Below, one piece after another: positions 53,892-63,916 of a stretch of DNA of 64,000 bases. Position 1 is the stretch's first letter, and each line of letters opens with the position of its first letter. Origin of the DNA: Qipengyuania sp. SS22 (lineage in GTDB: Bacteria; Pseudomonadota; Alphaproteobacteria; Sphingomonadales; Sphingomonadaceae); assembly GCF_025736935.1 (NCBI RefSeq), contig NZ_CP107048.1, positions 1,178,001 through 1,242,000 of the forward strand, given 5' to 3'. Below the pieces are notes generated by a model. It was not told the DNA's origin. It did no database searches and was given only the letters and a program-made list of their open reading frames with translations. A program made the translations under genes and the position numbers.

Positions 53892-56366
53892 CTATTTGCG
53901 TTGTTCGCTCAGCACTTCGGCTACCTTGGCATTGATCTGCTGGACGCTGAACGGCTTGGGGATGAAGTGCATGTCTTCGATATCGATCTCGTTGCGGAGC
54001 TGCTCTTCGGCATAGCCCGACATAAACAGGATCGGGATTTTCGGCTTCACCTTGCGGATCGCGCGAGCCATCGCCGGCCCGTCCATCGTCGGCATGACGA
54101 CATCCGACACGATCAGGTCAAACTCGGTCGTGCCATTGGCGATCGCGCCCAGCCCCTCTTCGCCATCGGCGGCCGTGGTCACTGTGTAGCCCGCGCGGGC
54201 GAGCGCACGTTCGGCGACGGCGCGCACCATGTCCTCGTCCTCGACCAGCAGCAGCTTCCCGCCCGCCGACCATTCGGTCGCCTTGGTTTCCTCGGGCTCT
54301 TCGCGGCGCATGATTGCGGGCAGTTCGCCCTTGTGCACCGGCAGGTACATGGTGAAGCGTGCGCCGATCAGCGTGCCGTCGGGCCCCTGCACATTGTCGG
54401 CAAAGATAAAGCCGTTCGACTGCTTCACGATCCCATAGACCGTCGACAGGCCGAGCCCGGTGCCCTTGCCCTGCTCCTTGGTGGTGAAGAAGGGTTCGAA
54501 GATCTTGTTGAGATGCTCGTCGGGAATACCGCCGCCGGTGTCCTGCACGATCAGCACGGTGTAATCGTCCGCGGGCATGATATCGATGCCCATCTTGCGC
54601 ACGTCGCGCGCCGATACCCGGCGCGTCGCCAGCGTGAGGCTGCCCTTCCAGTCCTGCTTGCCGCGCTTGATCGCATTCATCTGCATCGCATCGCGCGCAT
54701 TGACCGCGAGGTTGATGATGACCTGCTCAAGCTGCTGCGGATCGGCGCGGACAGAGCCTAGCTCGCGATCGTGGCGCACCGAAAACTCGACCTTCTCGCC
54801 CATCAGCCGCTTGAGCAGCTGGCTGACCTCGCTGACCACGTCGGGCAGCTGCAGCACCACGGGGCGCAAGGTCTGCTGGCGGCTGAAGGCAAGCAATTGC
54901 CGCGTCAGGCTGGCCGCGCGGTTCGAATTGGCCTTGATCTGCTGGATGTCATCGTAATCGCTGTCACCCGGCGTATGCCGCAACAGCATGAGGTCGCAAT
55001 AGCCAATGATCGCGGTCAGCACGTTGTTGAAGTCATGCGCCACGCCGCCCGCCAGCTGGCCGACCGCCTGCATCTTGGTAGCCTGCGCAACCTGGCGGCG
55101 GAGGCGCTTCTCTTCCGAGGAATCGGAGATCGACAGCAGCACCGCCGCATCGCCCAGCCCGCGTACGCCCGCGAGGCCGATCGACACCGGTTCTTCCTTG
55201 TCGTTCGCCAGCCGCACCGCCATGTCGCCGCTCGCGGTCGCGCCCTTGGCGAAGCGGCGAACGGTATCAGCCAGCGCGGCCTTGTCTTCGCGCACGACAA
55301 GGTCGGACGGAAATTGCGGCAGTCCGCGATCGACCCGTTCCACCGCGCGCAGAAAAGCCTTGTTGGCGAATAGGAAGCGGCCGTCGCGATCGGTCAGCGC
55401 CAGCCCCAGCGGCAGCGCGGAGAGCAGCGCTTCGAGCTGCGGGATGGCGGCCTTGCCGCTGCCTTCCCAGCCGCCCCCGAGGCCGACCGAACTGTCGACC
55501 AGCAGCATCAGCGAAGGCGATTGGTCGGCATCGCTGAGTTTGTCGGCGGAAGGTGCGTCGAGCGGCACATGCACCAGCGTCTGCGGCGAACCCTGCTGCC
55601 CTTCGCGCGCGAAGAAGATGCGGTCGCGATCGTCCGAGCGAAGCAATTGCACGAATTCGAGCCCGCCCAGCGAATTGTCGCGGCTGCCGGTAGCGCGTTC
55701 GGCCAGCCCGGGTGTGGTGGTGAGGACGACACCATCGGGCCCCACCAGTGCGAGTTCGAGACCCGACCGGGAGATCACCTCGCCAAAGCGGCCCGAAAGG
55801 CGCTCGGACAGGCCTTCATAGCTGTGTTCCTCACGCAACTCGGTGAAGCGCCAGACGAGATAGGCCTCGCCCCGTCCGCTGCGATCGATCTGCAATTGGT
55901 AATAGGCCCCGAGACCGTTGAGCCGCAATTCGGCGACCTTGGCCGAGCCATCGCGCCAGGCTTCGCGCGCGCCGGCGATCACCGCTCCGCGAGAGGCGGT
56001 ATCGAAGGGCAAATCGTAAGGCGTGGTCGCGCTGTCAAACCAGCCTTCATAAGTCGAATTGGCGCAGACCATGCGGTTAGCCCGATCAATGATCACCACG
56101 GCCCGGCGGCGGTTCTCGATCGCGACGCTGGTTACCGACCAGTCTGGCTGGAGCGCATCCCCCTCGACAGGAGCAGTCTTGAGACGGGCCGCGAGCAGCA
56201 GCATCAAAAGCACCGCCACCAGCGCTCCGCCATAGGCCAAGGCAACGACGGTCTGCTGGCCGACCAGCCATACCAGCGATACCGAAACGATCCCGGCAGC
56301 CGCGACGCCGAGCATAAGCGGTAGCGGGGGCAGCCGGGTGACCGGATTGTCTTCCTGCACCATCAC
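53892..56366 (-). CDS. cckA: Cell-cycle hybrid histidine kinase CckA
   Basis: CckA is the inner-membrane hybrid kinase/phosphatase that, through ChpT, phosphorylates CtrA and CpdR. The 824-residue protein has two TM helices (about 16-34 and 40-60), PAS-like regions to about 420, the HisKA site at H444 ([20 protein letters not shown]), the HATPase with VNARDAM, DTGGGIP and GKGTGLGLS, and a receiver domain with D755 ([13 protein letters not shown]). The domain order and H-box match CckA. Its target cpdR is at 21.3 kb, and DUF2062 lies just upstream with a 4-base overlap. Confidence 0.93.
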   Translation of the reverse strand: MMVQEDNPVTRLPPLPLMLGVAAAGIVSVSLVWLVGQQTVVALAYGGALVAVLLMLLLAARLKTAPVEGDALQPDWSVTSVAIENRRRAVVIIDRANRMVCANSTYEGWFDSATTPYDLPFDTASRGAVIAGAREAWRDGSAKVAELRLNGLGAYYQLQIDRSGRGEAYLVWRFTELREEHSYEGLSERLSGRFGEVISRSGLELALVGPDGVVLTTTPGLAERATGSRDNSLGGLEFVQLLRSDDRDRIFFAREGQQGSPQTLVHVPLDAPSADKLSDADQSPSLMLLVDSSVGLGGGWEGSGKAAIPQLEALLSALPLGLALTDRDGRFLFANKAFLRAVERVDRGLPQFPSDLVVREDKAALADTVRRFAKGATASGDMAVRLANDKEEPVSIGLAGVRGLGDAAVLLSISDSSEEKRLRRQVAQATKMQAVGQLAGGVAHDFNNVLTAIIGYCDLMLLRHTPGDSDYDDIQQIKANSNRAASLTRQLLAFSRQQTLRPVVLQLPDVVSEVSQLLKRLMGEKVEFSVRHDRELGSVRADPQQLEQVIINLAVNARDAMQMNAIKRGKQDWKGSLTLATRRVSARDVRKMGIDIMPADDYTVLIVQDTGGGIPDEHLNKIFEPFFTTKEQGKGTGLGLSTVYGIVKQSNGFIFADNVQGPDGTLIGARFTMYLPVHKGELPAIMRREEPEETKATEWSAGGKLLLVEDEDMVRAVAERALARAGYTVTTAADGEEGLGAIANGTTEFDLIVSDVVMPTMDGPAMARAIRKVKPKIPILFMSGYAEEQLRNEIDIEDMHFIPKPFSVQQINAKVAEVLSEQRK

Positions 56367-56971
56367 GGCTTGGGATCTTTAAGCATGCGGTCATCCAGAC
56401 GTCGTTCCATCGCGCGCAGGCGGCGCTGGCGCTTGCGCGCAACGACGAAGCGCCAGACCACATCCGCAAAGACATAGCCGAACGCTGCCCCGACAATCGC
56501 CAGCACGATGAAGCCGAATACGGTCACCAGCACCGTGATCCCGACCCCTTCGAACATTTCGATGAACCACGACCAGCGCCCGCTGGAAATTTCGTCCTGT
56601 GCGACGCCGCCGGTTGCCGCCAGATCGACCTTGAGAATGAAGACGCCGATCTTGTTCGCCACCAGGGCCCAGAACGGGAAGGTGAACGGGTTGGTGATGA
56701 AGGTGACCAGTGTCGACAGCGGCACGTTGGCGCGCGCAGGTAGCGCCATGAAGGCGGCGAGGAAGATCTGCCCCACCGGAACGATAAAGCCCGCAAAGAT
56801 TCCCAGCGCCACGCCGCGCGGGACGCTACGCCGGGTAAAGCGCCACAATTCAGGGGTCAGGAAGCGGTGCGCAATGGGGCGCAGGAACTTGCTGCGCGCC
56901 ATCTGCTCACGCGTGGGCATGCGCAGGCGGATCCAGTCCGACAGGAATGTCTTAGATTTGCGCTCGCTCAT
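56363..56971 (-). CDS. DUF2062 membrane protein
   Basis: A 202-residue inner-membrane protein of the DUF2062 family: a basic N-terminus (MSERKSKTF), then WRFTRRSVPRGVALGIFAGF, FIVPVGQIFLAAFMAL, FITNPFTFPFWALVANKIG and a C-terminal helical basic tail. No biochemical function is known for the family; it often lies near cckA in sphingomonads. ATG 56971 was chosen as the first plausible start after an improbable upstream extension. Its stop overlaps the cckA start by 4 bases, so the two are coupled. Confidence 0.83.
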   Translation of the reverse strand: MSERKSKTFLSDWIRLRMPTREQMARSKFLRPIAHRFLTPELWRFTRRSVPRGVALGIFAGFIVPVGQIFLAAFMALPARANVPLSTLVTFITNPFTFPFWALVANKIGVFILKVDLAATGGVAQDEISSGRWSWFIEMFEGVGITVLVTVFGFIVLAIVGAAFGYVFADVVWRFVVARKRQRRLRAMERRLDDRMLKDPKP

Positions 56972-57100
56972 TGCCACGACCCTGCCATGCGCTGCCTCCC
57001 TGGCGAGTGCAAGGAAAGGTGGAAAGCGGCTTGCGACGAATGCGGCATGGCTGGCGATGTGGTTAGCACGGGCCCCCGATGTAAGGGGCCTGCACGCCAA

Positions 57101-57583
57101 TCATCCGCGGTCGCGCAACAGTCGCGCCTTGTCGCGCTTCCAGTCGCGATCCTTGATCGTCTGGCGCTTGTCATGCGCCTGTTTGCCCTTGGCCAGCGCC
57201 AGTTCGACCTTCGCCCGCCCGGTGCTGTTGAAATAGACCGACAGCGGGACCAGAGTCATGCCCTTGCGCTCGACTGCGCCGAACAGCTTCTCGATCTCGC
57301 GCGAATTGAGCAGCAACTTGCGCGGCCGGCGCGGCTCGTGGTTGAGCCGGTTGCCATGCGAATATTCGGGGATGTTGGCATTGACCAGCCACACCTGCCC
57401 GTCGCGGACCTCGGCATAGCTTTCCTTGATACTCGCCTCGCCCGCGCGCAGCGCCTTGACCTCGGTGCCCTGCAGCGCGAGCCCGGCTTCGAAAGTCTCT
57501 TCGACGTGATAATCGTACCGCACACGCCGGTTGTCGGCGACGGTCTTCTGCTTGTCGAAAGTGGCGGGCTTGGGTCGGGCCAT
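57101..57583 (-). CDS. smpB: SsrA-binding protein
   Basis: SmpB binds tmRNA and brings it to stalled ribosomes for trans-translation. The 160-residue length is standard, with [64 protein letters not shown] and the basic C-terminal tail [17 protein letters not shown] that reads the mRNA channel. The gene for tmRNA is not seen in the window. It lies 157 bases downstream of dapA on the same strand. Confidence 0.95.
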   Translation of the reverse strand: MARPKPATFDKQKTVADNRRVRYDYHVEETFEAGLALQGTEVKALRAGEASIKESYAEVRDGQVWLVNANIPEYSHGNRLNHEPRRPRKLLLNSREIEKLFGAVERKGMTLVPLSVYFNSTGRAKVELALAKGKQAHDKRQTIKDRDWKRDKARLLRDRG

Positions 57584-57741
57584 AAGGCGGGCGCATGTAG
57601 GGTAGCGGGCGGCGCTTGGAAAGGGCGTGCAGCGATTTCTCTTGCCAAGCGTGCCGTGCCCATGGCGAACGCGGTCGAGGCGCTTGCCGTCAGCGATCCA
57701 CCCTTCCCCGCCGCGCCATTGCTCGACGAGGACGAGGTGAT

Positions 57742-58623
57742 CTAGGCCAGCCCGGCGATTTCCAGCGCTTCGTCGACTGCCTTGCGGCTGGCTTCGCTGG
57801 CGGTGCACAGCGGCAGACGGACATCGGGCTCGAACCAGTCGTGCACGCGGCTCAGCGCATATTTGACCGGTGCCGGGCTGGCGTCGGAGAACATCGCGTA
57901 GTGCAGCGGGAACAGGCGGTCGTTGAGCGCGCGTGCCTTGACCAGGTCGTTCGCCGCGATCACGTCGTGGAACTCGGCGCACAGCGCGGGCGCAACATTC
58001 GCGGTCACCGAAATACACCCAGATCCGCCCGCGGCCGAATGCGGCAGCCACAATTCGTCATTGCCCGACAGTTGGCAAAACTCGTGATCGAGCCCCATGC
58101 GGTGATCGGCGACGCGCGACAGATCGCCACTGGCATCCTTGATGGCGACGATCCGTTTGGGATATTTGCGCACCAGTTCGACCACCGTCTCGTCCTCGAT
58201 ATCGGTCACCGTGCGGCCGGGTACATTGTAAAGGACGATCGGCAGGTCGCTGTTCTCCGCCAGGAAGCTGAAATGCGCAATCAGGCCGGTCTGGCTCGGA
58301 CGGTTGTAATAGGGCGCGACGCACAGACCCGCTGCCGCCCCCGCCTTCTTCGAGAACTGCATATGCAGCAGTGCGTTGCGCGTATCGTTCGAGCCGCAGC
58401 CTGCGATCACCGGCACACGGCCCGCCGCCTGTTCGATACATACCTCGATCACCCGGTGATGTTCGGCATTAGACAGCGTCGAGGCCTCGCCCGTGGTGCC
58501 GCAGGGGACCAGCCCCTTGCTGCCATTGTCGATCTGCCAGTCGACAAGCTTGCGGAACGCGGCTTCGTCGAACGATCCGTCGCGAAAAGGAGTCGCCAGA
58601 GCTGGAATCGAGCCTGAGAACAT
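57742..58623 (-). CDS. dapA: 4-hydroxy-tetrahydrodipicolinate synthase
   Basis: Condenses pyruvate with aspartate semialdehyde at the start of the diaminopimelate/lysine path. The TIM-barrel protein of 293 residues has [38 protein letters not shown] with the catalytic tyrosine, and the Schiff-base lysine in AIKDASGDL. Homotetramer in the cytosol. It is divergent from the lytic transglycosylase, 95 bases apart. Confidence 0.95.
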   Translation of the reverse strand: MFSGSIPALATPFRDGSFDEAAFRKLVDWQIDNGSKGLVPCGTTGEASTLSNAEHHRVIEVCIEQAAGRVPVIAGCGSNDTRNALLHMQFSKKAGAAAGLCVAPYYNRPSQTGLIAHFSFLAENSDLPIVLYNVPGRTVTDIEDETVVELVRKYPKRIVAIKDASGDLSRVADHRMGLDHEFCQLSGNDELWLPHSAAGGSGCISVTANVAPALCAEFHDVIAANDLVKARALNDRLFPLHYAMFSDASPAPVKYALSRVHDWFEPDVRLPLCTASEASRKAVDEALEIAGLA

Positions 58624-58718
58624 TTACCTGAGTCCTGCGTTAGAGGAATGAAACACAATCATTTTCGCGACGCGGCGCCACGATCCATTCAGCGCCTGAT
58701 AAGGAGGGGCCAGGCAAT

Positions 58719-60662
58719 ATGTCCAGCATGGGCCGAAAAACAGTTTTCTCACTCGCACTTATGGTCGGCAGCGCGCTGGCCTTCCCCTCGCTCGCGCAGG
58801 CACAGGATGCCTCGCGCACCAGCATGGTTGCGCAGCAGCCGGGCCGGATGGACCAGGCGGTCGGTCAATGGGAATATCTGACCAAGCAGGAGAACCTGCC
58901 GTTCTCCTCCTATGCGGGTTTCCTCACCAGCTATCCCGGCTTTCCCAAGAAGGAATTGCTCCAGCGCCGCGCCGAAGCCGCGCTCGATAGCGAAGCGCCT
59001 ACTCCGCAGACGATGGTCGCTTTTTTCGACGAGCACCCCCCGCTGACCAATAGCGGGCGGGCGCGGTATGCGCTTGCGCTGGCCTCGCTCGATCGCCCCG
59101 AGGCGCTCGAGGTGGCGCGCGAAGCGTGGCGCGGGGGCATGATGAGCGGCCCGGCCGAGCTTTACATGCAGGGTCTGTTCGGCAGCCGCTTCGCCCCCGA
59201 AGACCATGATGCGCGGATGGACGCGCTCCTGTGGCAGGGTAGTTACGAAGCGGCTTCGCGCCATGTCGTGCGCGTTTCGCCCGCCTATCGCGGGATGGCG
59301 CAGGCGCGGCTGGCGCTGCTGCAGGGCAGCACACCTTCGCAAGCCGGCGTACCCATTCCGGCGGGCGCGATGGCCGATGCGGGCTATGTCTACAATCTGA
59401 CGCGGCATTACCGCAACTCGGGCCAGCCCTACGAAGCGGTGAACCTGCTTTCGACCCGTGCTGCCTTCGTGTCGCCCGCTTTCGATGGCACGCAGTTCGT
59501 CAGCGAAGCGCTGGCCGTGGCCAAAAGTGCCGGGGCGACGCAGGCCGCCAGCATCGCGGGCAAGATCGACGACGTCTTCGCGCCGGGCACCGATATTTCC
59601 GATGGTTCCTATACGCTGCGCGACAAGTACACCGACCTGATGTGGCTTGGCGGGACCAAAGCGCTGTGGTCGCTCGGCGACGGGACGCAGGCTGCGCCGC
59701 TGTTCTACCGCTATGGCACCGCGGCCAAGACGCCGCTGACCCGCTCGAAGGGCTTCTACTGGGCCGGCCGTGCCGCCGCGCGCGCAGGCGACCAGACCGG
59801 AGCAGAGCGATATTGGGAAATGGCCGCCGAATATCCCGATTGGTATTACGGCCAGCTGGCGCTGAGTGAGCTCGGCCGTCCGATGCCGAGCTTCGCCGCC
59901 GTCCCCGCGCCCGACAGCGCCGAACGCGCGGCCTTCGAAACCGATCCGCTGACCGGCGCGCTGCGTGCGATTTCGCGCAACCGCCGCGACTGGCGCACCG
60001 AACGCGCCTTTTTCGAAGCGATTGCCGACAAGGCCGATACGCCGGGCAAGATGGCGCTTGTCGGTCAGTTGGCCCGCGAGACGGGGCTCGAGGAAATGGC
60101 GGTTGTCGCCGGTCTCGTGGCAGGCGAGCATGGCCTCACCGGTTTCGAACGGCTCGGTTATCCAACGGTTGAAACGCATCCGGGCGCGAACTGGACGATG
60201 GTTCATGCCATTGCGCGGCAGGAAAGCGAATTCGACCGTAACCGTGTCAGCCATGCCGGCGCCCGCGGGATGATGCAGTTGATGCCAGGGACCGCGCGCG
60301 AGGAAGCGGGCAAGATCGGCGTGACCTACATGTCGGCCAGCCTGACCCAGAGCCCGAGCTACAATATCCGTCTGGGCGATGCGCATTTCGCGCGGCTGAT
60401 GGACCGCTATGGCGGGGCCTACCCGCTCGCCATCGCGGCGTATAATGCCGGTCCTGGCCGCGTGAACGAATGGTTACGCCTCAATGGCGATCCGCGCACT
60501 GGCGCGGTCGACTGGGTGACCTGGATCGAACAGATCCCGTCGAATTTCGAGACGCGCTATTACGTCATGCGCGTGATCGGAAATGCCGTCAGCTATGCCA
60601 ATATGCATCCCGACCGGTCGGCCGCTTACGAACGCGATATCGGGAATTACCTGCCCCGCTGA
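58719..60662 (+). CDS. Soluble lytic murein transglycosylase (Slt-like)
   Basis: A periplasmic enzyme that cleaves peptidoglycan glycan strands, leaving 1,6-anhydro-MurNAc. The 647-residue protein has a signal peptide (TVFSLALMVGSALAFPSLAQA), a long helical superhelix of TPR-like repeats, and a C-terminal SLT domain. In that domain E502 in RQESEFDRNRVSHAGARG is the catalytic acid, followed by MMQLMPGTA and YPLAIAAYNAGPGRVNEWL. AAGGAGG lies about 11 bases before the ATG. AmpG-like permease at 4.2-6.0 kb could import its products. Confidence 0.9.
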   Translation: MSSMGRKTVFSLALMVGSALAFPSLAQAQDASRTSMVAQQPGRMDQAVGQWEYLTKQENLPFSSYAGFLTSYPGFPKKELLQRRAEAALDSEAPTPQTMVAFFDEHPPLTNSGRARYALALASLDRPEALEVAREAWRGGMMSGPAELYMQGLFGSRFAPEDHDARMDALLWQGSYEAASRHVVRVSPAYRGMAQARLALLQGSTPSQAGVPIPAGAMADAGYVYNLTRHYRNSGQPYEAVNLLSTRAAFVSPAFDGTQFVSEALAVAKSAGATQAASIAGKIDDVFAPGTDISDGSYTLRDKYTDLMWLGGTKALWSLGDGTQAAPLFYRYGTAAKTPLTRSKGFYWAGRAAARAGDQTGAERYWEMAAEYPDWYYGQLALSELGRPMPSFAAVPAPDSAERAAFETDPLTGALRAISRNRRDWRTERAFFEAIADKADTPGKMALVGQLARETGLEEMAVVAGLVAGEHGLTGFERLGYPTVETHPGANWTMVHAIARQESEFDRNRVSHAGARGMMQLMPGTAREEAGKIGVTYMSASLTQSPSYNIRLGDAHFARLMDRYGGAYPLAIAAYNAGPGRVNEWLRLNGDPRTGAVDWVTWIEQIPSNFETRYYVMRVIGNAVSYANMHPDRSAAYERDIGNYLPR

Positions 60663-60685
60663 TTTACGCTAGGGGCCACGGCCTC

Positions 60686-61165
60686 ATGCAAGACAAGTCC
60701 AATCCCGTCACCCCTGCCGGCTATGCCGCGATGCGGGCACGCTACGACCATCTACTGGGCACCGAGCGGCCCGCGATCGTCGAGATCGTCAGCTGGGCGG
60801 CGGGCAATGGCGACCGCAGCGAAAACGGCGATTACCTCTACGGGCGCAAGCGCATGCGCGAGATCGACCGCGAACTGGCGCATCTCGCGCGGCGGATGAA
60901 GGCGGCGCGGGTTATCGACCCCGCTGCGCAGCCCGACAAGTCACGCGCCTTCTTCGGCGCCACGATCACGCTTGCCGACGAGGACGACGTCGAGCGGGTC
61001 GTTACCCTGGTCGGCGATGACGAACAGGATGCCAGCGCCGGCCGCATCGGCTGGTCCTCGCCGGTCGCGCGTGCCATCAAGGGCGCGGCGGTCGGGGACC
61101 TGCGCAGCGTCCGGCTGCCGGGCGGGCTCAAGGAATGGGAGGTGGTGGCGATTGATTATGCTTAG
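60686..61165 (+). CDS. greB: Transcription elongation factor GreB
   Basis: Rescues backtracked RNA polymerase by stimulating transcript cleavage. The 159-residue protein has an N-terminal coiled-coil whose tip carries the acidic pair in SENGDYLYGRKRMREIDREL (cut), and a C-terminal FKBP-like domain with GRIGWSSPVARAIKGAAVGD. ATG 60686 follows the Slt stop closely and overlaps the next gene by 8 bases, so greB is probably in the Slt transcript. Confidence 0.92.
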   Translation: MQDKSNPVTPAGYAAMRARYDHLLGTERPAIVEIVSWAAGNGDRSENGDYLYGRKRMREIDRELAHLARRMKAARVIDPAAQPDKSRAFFGATITLADEDDVERVVTLVGDDEQDASAGRIGWSSPVARAIKGAAVGDLRSVRLPGGLKEWEVVAIDYA

Positions 61166-61640
61166 GCTTGGCGCCCTCCTGCTGCTCGCCCTCGCCGTGC
61201 CGCTATCGGCCAAGGACAGCCTAGGGGTGTTTTCCGACTGGGGCGCCTTTCGCGATCCGGCGGTTCCGCGGTGCTATGCCATTGCCATGGCCGCGCCGAG
61301 CCGGTTGCAGCGCGATTTCGAACCCTTCGCCACCGTCGGCACCTGGCCGCGCCGCAATCTGCGCGGGCAAGTGCATTTCCGTCTCTCGCGCCAGCTTGCC
61401 GCGGGTTCGGCCATCACACTGGCGATCGGCGGCAAGAGCTTCCGCCTCAGCGGCGGCGGCGGCGATGCCTGGGCCGAAGACCGCACGATGGATGCGGCGA
61501 TCATCGCGGCGATCCGGTCCGCCACGCGCATGACGGTTCGCGCTACCGATACGCGCGGACGCCGCTTTGCCAACACCTATTCGCTGGCCGGCGCGGCCAC
61601 CGCGATGGACGCCGCCACGCTCGCCTGCGCACAGCGCTGA
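61158..61640 (+). CDS. Exported invasion-associated-locus-B-like protein
   Basis: A 160-residue protein with an N-terminal signal (MLRLGALLLLALAVPLSAKD) and a small beta-rich domain. FSDWGAFRDPAVPRCYAIAM near the N-terminus and RVR-type beta strands, with TLACAQR at the end, look like the IalB family seen in alphaproteobacteria. The start overlaps greB by 8 bases. Periplasmic; function unknown. Confidence 0.7.
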   Translation: MLRLGALLLLALAVPLSAKDSLGVFSDWGAFRDPAVPRCYAIAMAAPSRLQRDFEPFATVGTWPRRNLRGQVHFRLSRQLAAGSAITLAIGGKSFRLSGGGGDAWAEDRTMDAAIIAAIRSATRMTVRATDTRGRRFANTYSLAGAATAMDAATLACAQR

Positions 61641-61644
61641 CACG

Positions 61645-61677
61645 AAAAGGCCGGAGAGCGCATAACGCTCCCCGGCC
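61645..61677 (-). terminator. Terminator of the outer-membrane beta-barrel gene
   Basis: On the minus strand GGCCGGGGAGCG pairs with CGCTCTCCGGCC around TTATG, with one mismatch, followed by four T. It lies between two converging genes. Confidence 0.8.
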
Positions 61678-61701
61678 CTCGATTAGGTCGGATGCGATCG
61701 C

Positions 61702-62367
61702 TTAGAAGCGAACGCCGAGGCCTGCCATAATCTGGTGACGGTCGAGATCGACATCGAAACGCTCGCTGTCGGCCAGGTCGCCGTCAAAATCGACTTCGCC
61801 TTCGCTGTAGTTCGAATAGCGATATTCGACGTTCATGAAGGTGCGCGGGTTGATCGCATATTCGAGACCCGCACCGGCACGCCAGCCGTCGAGATCGAAG
61901 TCTTCGTCATATTCGGTGGTGCCGTCATTCGCGAGAATGTTCAGCTTGGCGTTGGTGTAACCGCCCTTGGCGTAGACCAGCAGGTCGGGACCCATCTTCG
62001 CACCGACGCGCGCGCCGAGGAAGAGGTCGCGACCGGCATCGACTTCACCGAAGCCGAAGCCTTCGAAATCACCGTTGTTGAATTCGGTCTTGGCGCTGGA
62101 ATCGGTCAGTTCCGCTTCGAGACCGACGACTGCGCCGCCGAGATCGAAATCGTAACCGGCCTGAACGCCGTAGACCACGCCGTCGATCGACTGGTCGTTA
62201 TTGTCGTTGGCATCGTCATCGACGCTGCTGCCAGCCTTGAGCGCATCGTAACCGGCCACGCCCTGCAGGCGGAAGCCGTCGAAATTGCTGCCGCTGTCCT
62301 GGGCCATCGCGGGTGCCGAAAATGCAGCCAGCGATCCGGCGACGAGCAGGGTTGAGATCTTCTTCAT
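61702..62367 (-). CDS. OmpA-like outer-membrane beta-barrel protein
   Basis: A 221-residue porin-family protein. The signal peptide MKKISTLLVAGSLAAFSAP ends AMA-Q. The mature part has alternating amphipathic strands (VVYGVQAGYDFDLGGAVVGLEAEL, RVGAKMGPDLLVYAKGGYTNAKL, both cut), and the last strand ends HQIMAGLGVRF with the C-terminal phenylalanine that BamA recognises. It fits the OMP_b-brl family (8-stranded). It may be an abundant outer-membrane protein; ligand unknown. Confidence 0.9.
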   Translation of the reverse strand: MKKISTLLVAGSLAAFSAPAMAQDSGSNFDGFRLQGVAGYDALKAGSSVDDDANDNNDQSIDGVVYGVQAGYDFDLGGAVVGLEAELTDSSAKTEFNNGDFEGFGFGEVDAGRDLFLGARVGAKMGPDLLVYAKGGYTNAKLNILANDGTTEYDEDFDLDGWRAGAGLEYAINPRTFMNVEYRYSNYSEGEVDFDGDLADSERFDVDLDRHQIMAGLGVRF

Positions 62368-62618
62368 ATGCGAACTCCATTGGTTTTACCCGCAGCTTTC
62401 GCGCTGCGTGGACCCAGAGAACGATGCGAAATGGCAAACAGTTTCATTAACCTGAGACAACAGTAAGTTGTTGCCTTTTGAACACATGTTGCGCGACGAG
62501 CCGAGGCTTCGCGGCGGTGGAACACGGGAAACGCCGAAACCGGGCGGGTACTTTCCGTCCGCGTGTAGCGCATGATGGTCAGAGCCGCCCTGCCCTTGGT
62601 CACAGCTGCCTGCATGCT

Positions 62619-62646
62619 TTGCTTTCGGGGCATTTGGCACTATATG
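62619..62646 (+). promoter_or_regulatory. Possible promoter of rlmN
   Basis: TTGCTT, 16 bases, TATATG. The expected start of transcription would be near 62653, only a few bases before ATG 62657, and no ribosome site is seen. Confidence 0.35.
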
Positions 62647-62656
62647 CGCCGCTCCC

Positions 62657-63916
62657 ATGGCCGATACGACACTCATGAGCATCCCCGGGCAGGTGGACCC
62701 GGTTCCCGTCGCGCGCGACATCACGCCGCGCGCGGACGGCCGCGTCGACCTGATCGGTCTGCCCAAGGACCGTATCCGCGAATTGTTCGCCGATGCCGGG
62801 CTCGACGCGAAACAGGCCAAGCTGCGCGCCAAGCAGGTATTCCACTGGCTCTATCATCGCGGTGTCACCGATTTCGCAGCGATGACCGATATCGCCAAGA
62901 CCATGCGCCCGTGGCTGACCGAACGGTTCGTCGTCGAACGTCCCGATGTGGTCGAGGCGCAGCATTCGACCGATGGTACGCGCAAGTGGCTGCTGCGGAC
63001 CGCCGACGGGCACGAATTCGAGATGGTCTTCATCCCCGATGCTGATCGCGGGACGCTGTGCATTTCCAGCCAGGTCGGCTGCACGCTCAACTGCACCTTC
63101 TGCCATACGGGCACCATGCGGCTCGTGCGCAATCTGACCCCGGGCGAGATCGTCGGCCAGGTCATGCTCGCACGCGACGCGCTGGGCGAATGGCCCAAGG
63201 GCTCTATGGCCGGGCTCGACACCGAGGAAGACAGCAGCGAATACCGCTCGGACGGGCGTCTGCTGACCAATATCGTGCTGATGGGCATGGGCGAACCGCT
63301 CTATAATTTCGACAACGTCAAGGCTGCGATGCAGCTGGTGATGGATGGCGCCGGTCTCGCGCTGTCGAAACGCCGGATCACGCTGTCGACCAGCGGCGTC
63401 GTGCCGATGATGGATCGCTGCGGCCAGGAAATCGGCGTGAACCTCGCGGTCTCACTCCACGCGGTGACCAAGGACATTCGCGACGAGATCGTCCCGATCA
63501 ACCGGAAATACGGGATCGAGGAACTGCTCGAAGCCTGCGCCGCCTATCCCGGCGCGAGCAATGCGCGGCGGATCACTTTCGAATACGTCATGCTGCGCGA
63601 CAAGAACGATAGCGACGAGCATGCGCACGAGCTGGTGCGGCTGATCAAGCATTACCGGCTGCCCGCCAAGGTAAATCTGATCCCGTTCAACCCGTGGCCC
63701 GGCGCGCCTTACGAATGTTCGACGCCCGAGCGGGTAAAGCGGTTTTCCGAGATCGTGTTCGAACAGGGCATCAGCGCGCCGGTGCGCACGCCGCGCGGAC
63801 GCGACATCGATGCCGCCTGCGGCCAGCTCAAGACCGCTGCCGAAAAGAAGAGCCGCGCCCAACTCGACCGCGAGGCTGCCGCCGCCGAGGCCGTGGCCGA
63901 GGCCGCCGCGGGATGA
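62657..63916 (+). CDS. rlmN: 23S rRNA/tRNA adenine C2-methyltransferase RlmN
   Basis: A radical SAM enzyme that makes 2-methyladenosine at A2503 of 23S rRNA and at A37 of some tRNAs. The 419-residue protein has [15 protein letters not shown], the cluster motif [11 protein letters not shown] near residues 144-154 (CxxxCxxC form), [24 protein letters not shown], and [13 protein letters not shown] and [12 protein letters not shown] motifs. The C-terminal end is Ala/Glu rich. A possible close promoter is at 62619-62646. Its stop overlaps the start of the next gene by 4 bases. Confidence 0.93.
   Translation: MADTTLMSIPGQVDPVPVARDITPRADGRVDLIGLPKDRIRELFADAGLDAKQAKLRAKQVFHWLYHRGVTDFAAMTDIAKTMRPWLTERFVVERPDVVEAQHSTDGTRKWLLRTADGHEFEMVFIPDADRGTLCISSQVGCTLNCTFCHTGTMRLVRNLTPGEIVGQVMLARDALGEWPKGSMAGLDTEEDSSEYRSDGRLLTNIVLMGMGEPLYNFDNVKAAMQLVMDGAGLALSKRRITLSTSGVVPMMDRCGQEIGVNLAVSLHAVTKDIRDEIVPINRKYGIEELLEACAAYPGASNARRITFEYVMLRDKNDSDEHAHELVRLIKHYRLPAKVNLIPFNPWPGAPYECSTPERVKRFSEIVFEQGISAPVRTPRGRDIDAACGQLKTAAEKKSRAQLDREAAAAEAVAEAAAG

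Noticed and set aside
56867..57745. 292-codon plus-strand frame opposite the DUF2062 gene and smpB
   Set aside because: Antisense to two well-supported genes, no motif, no ribosome site.
58749..60386. 545-codon minus-strand frame opposite the lytic transglycosylase
   Set aside because: Shadow of the plus-strand gene, which has the catalytic glutamate and SLT motifs.
61735..62355. 206-codon plus-strand frame opposite the beta-barrel gene
   Set aside because: Antisense of a clear outer-membrane protein with a terminator on its own strand.
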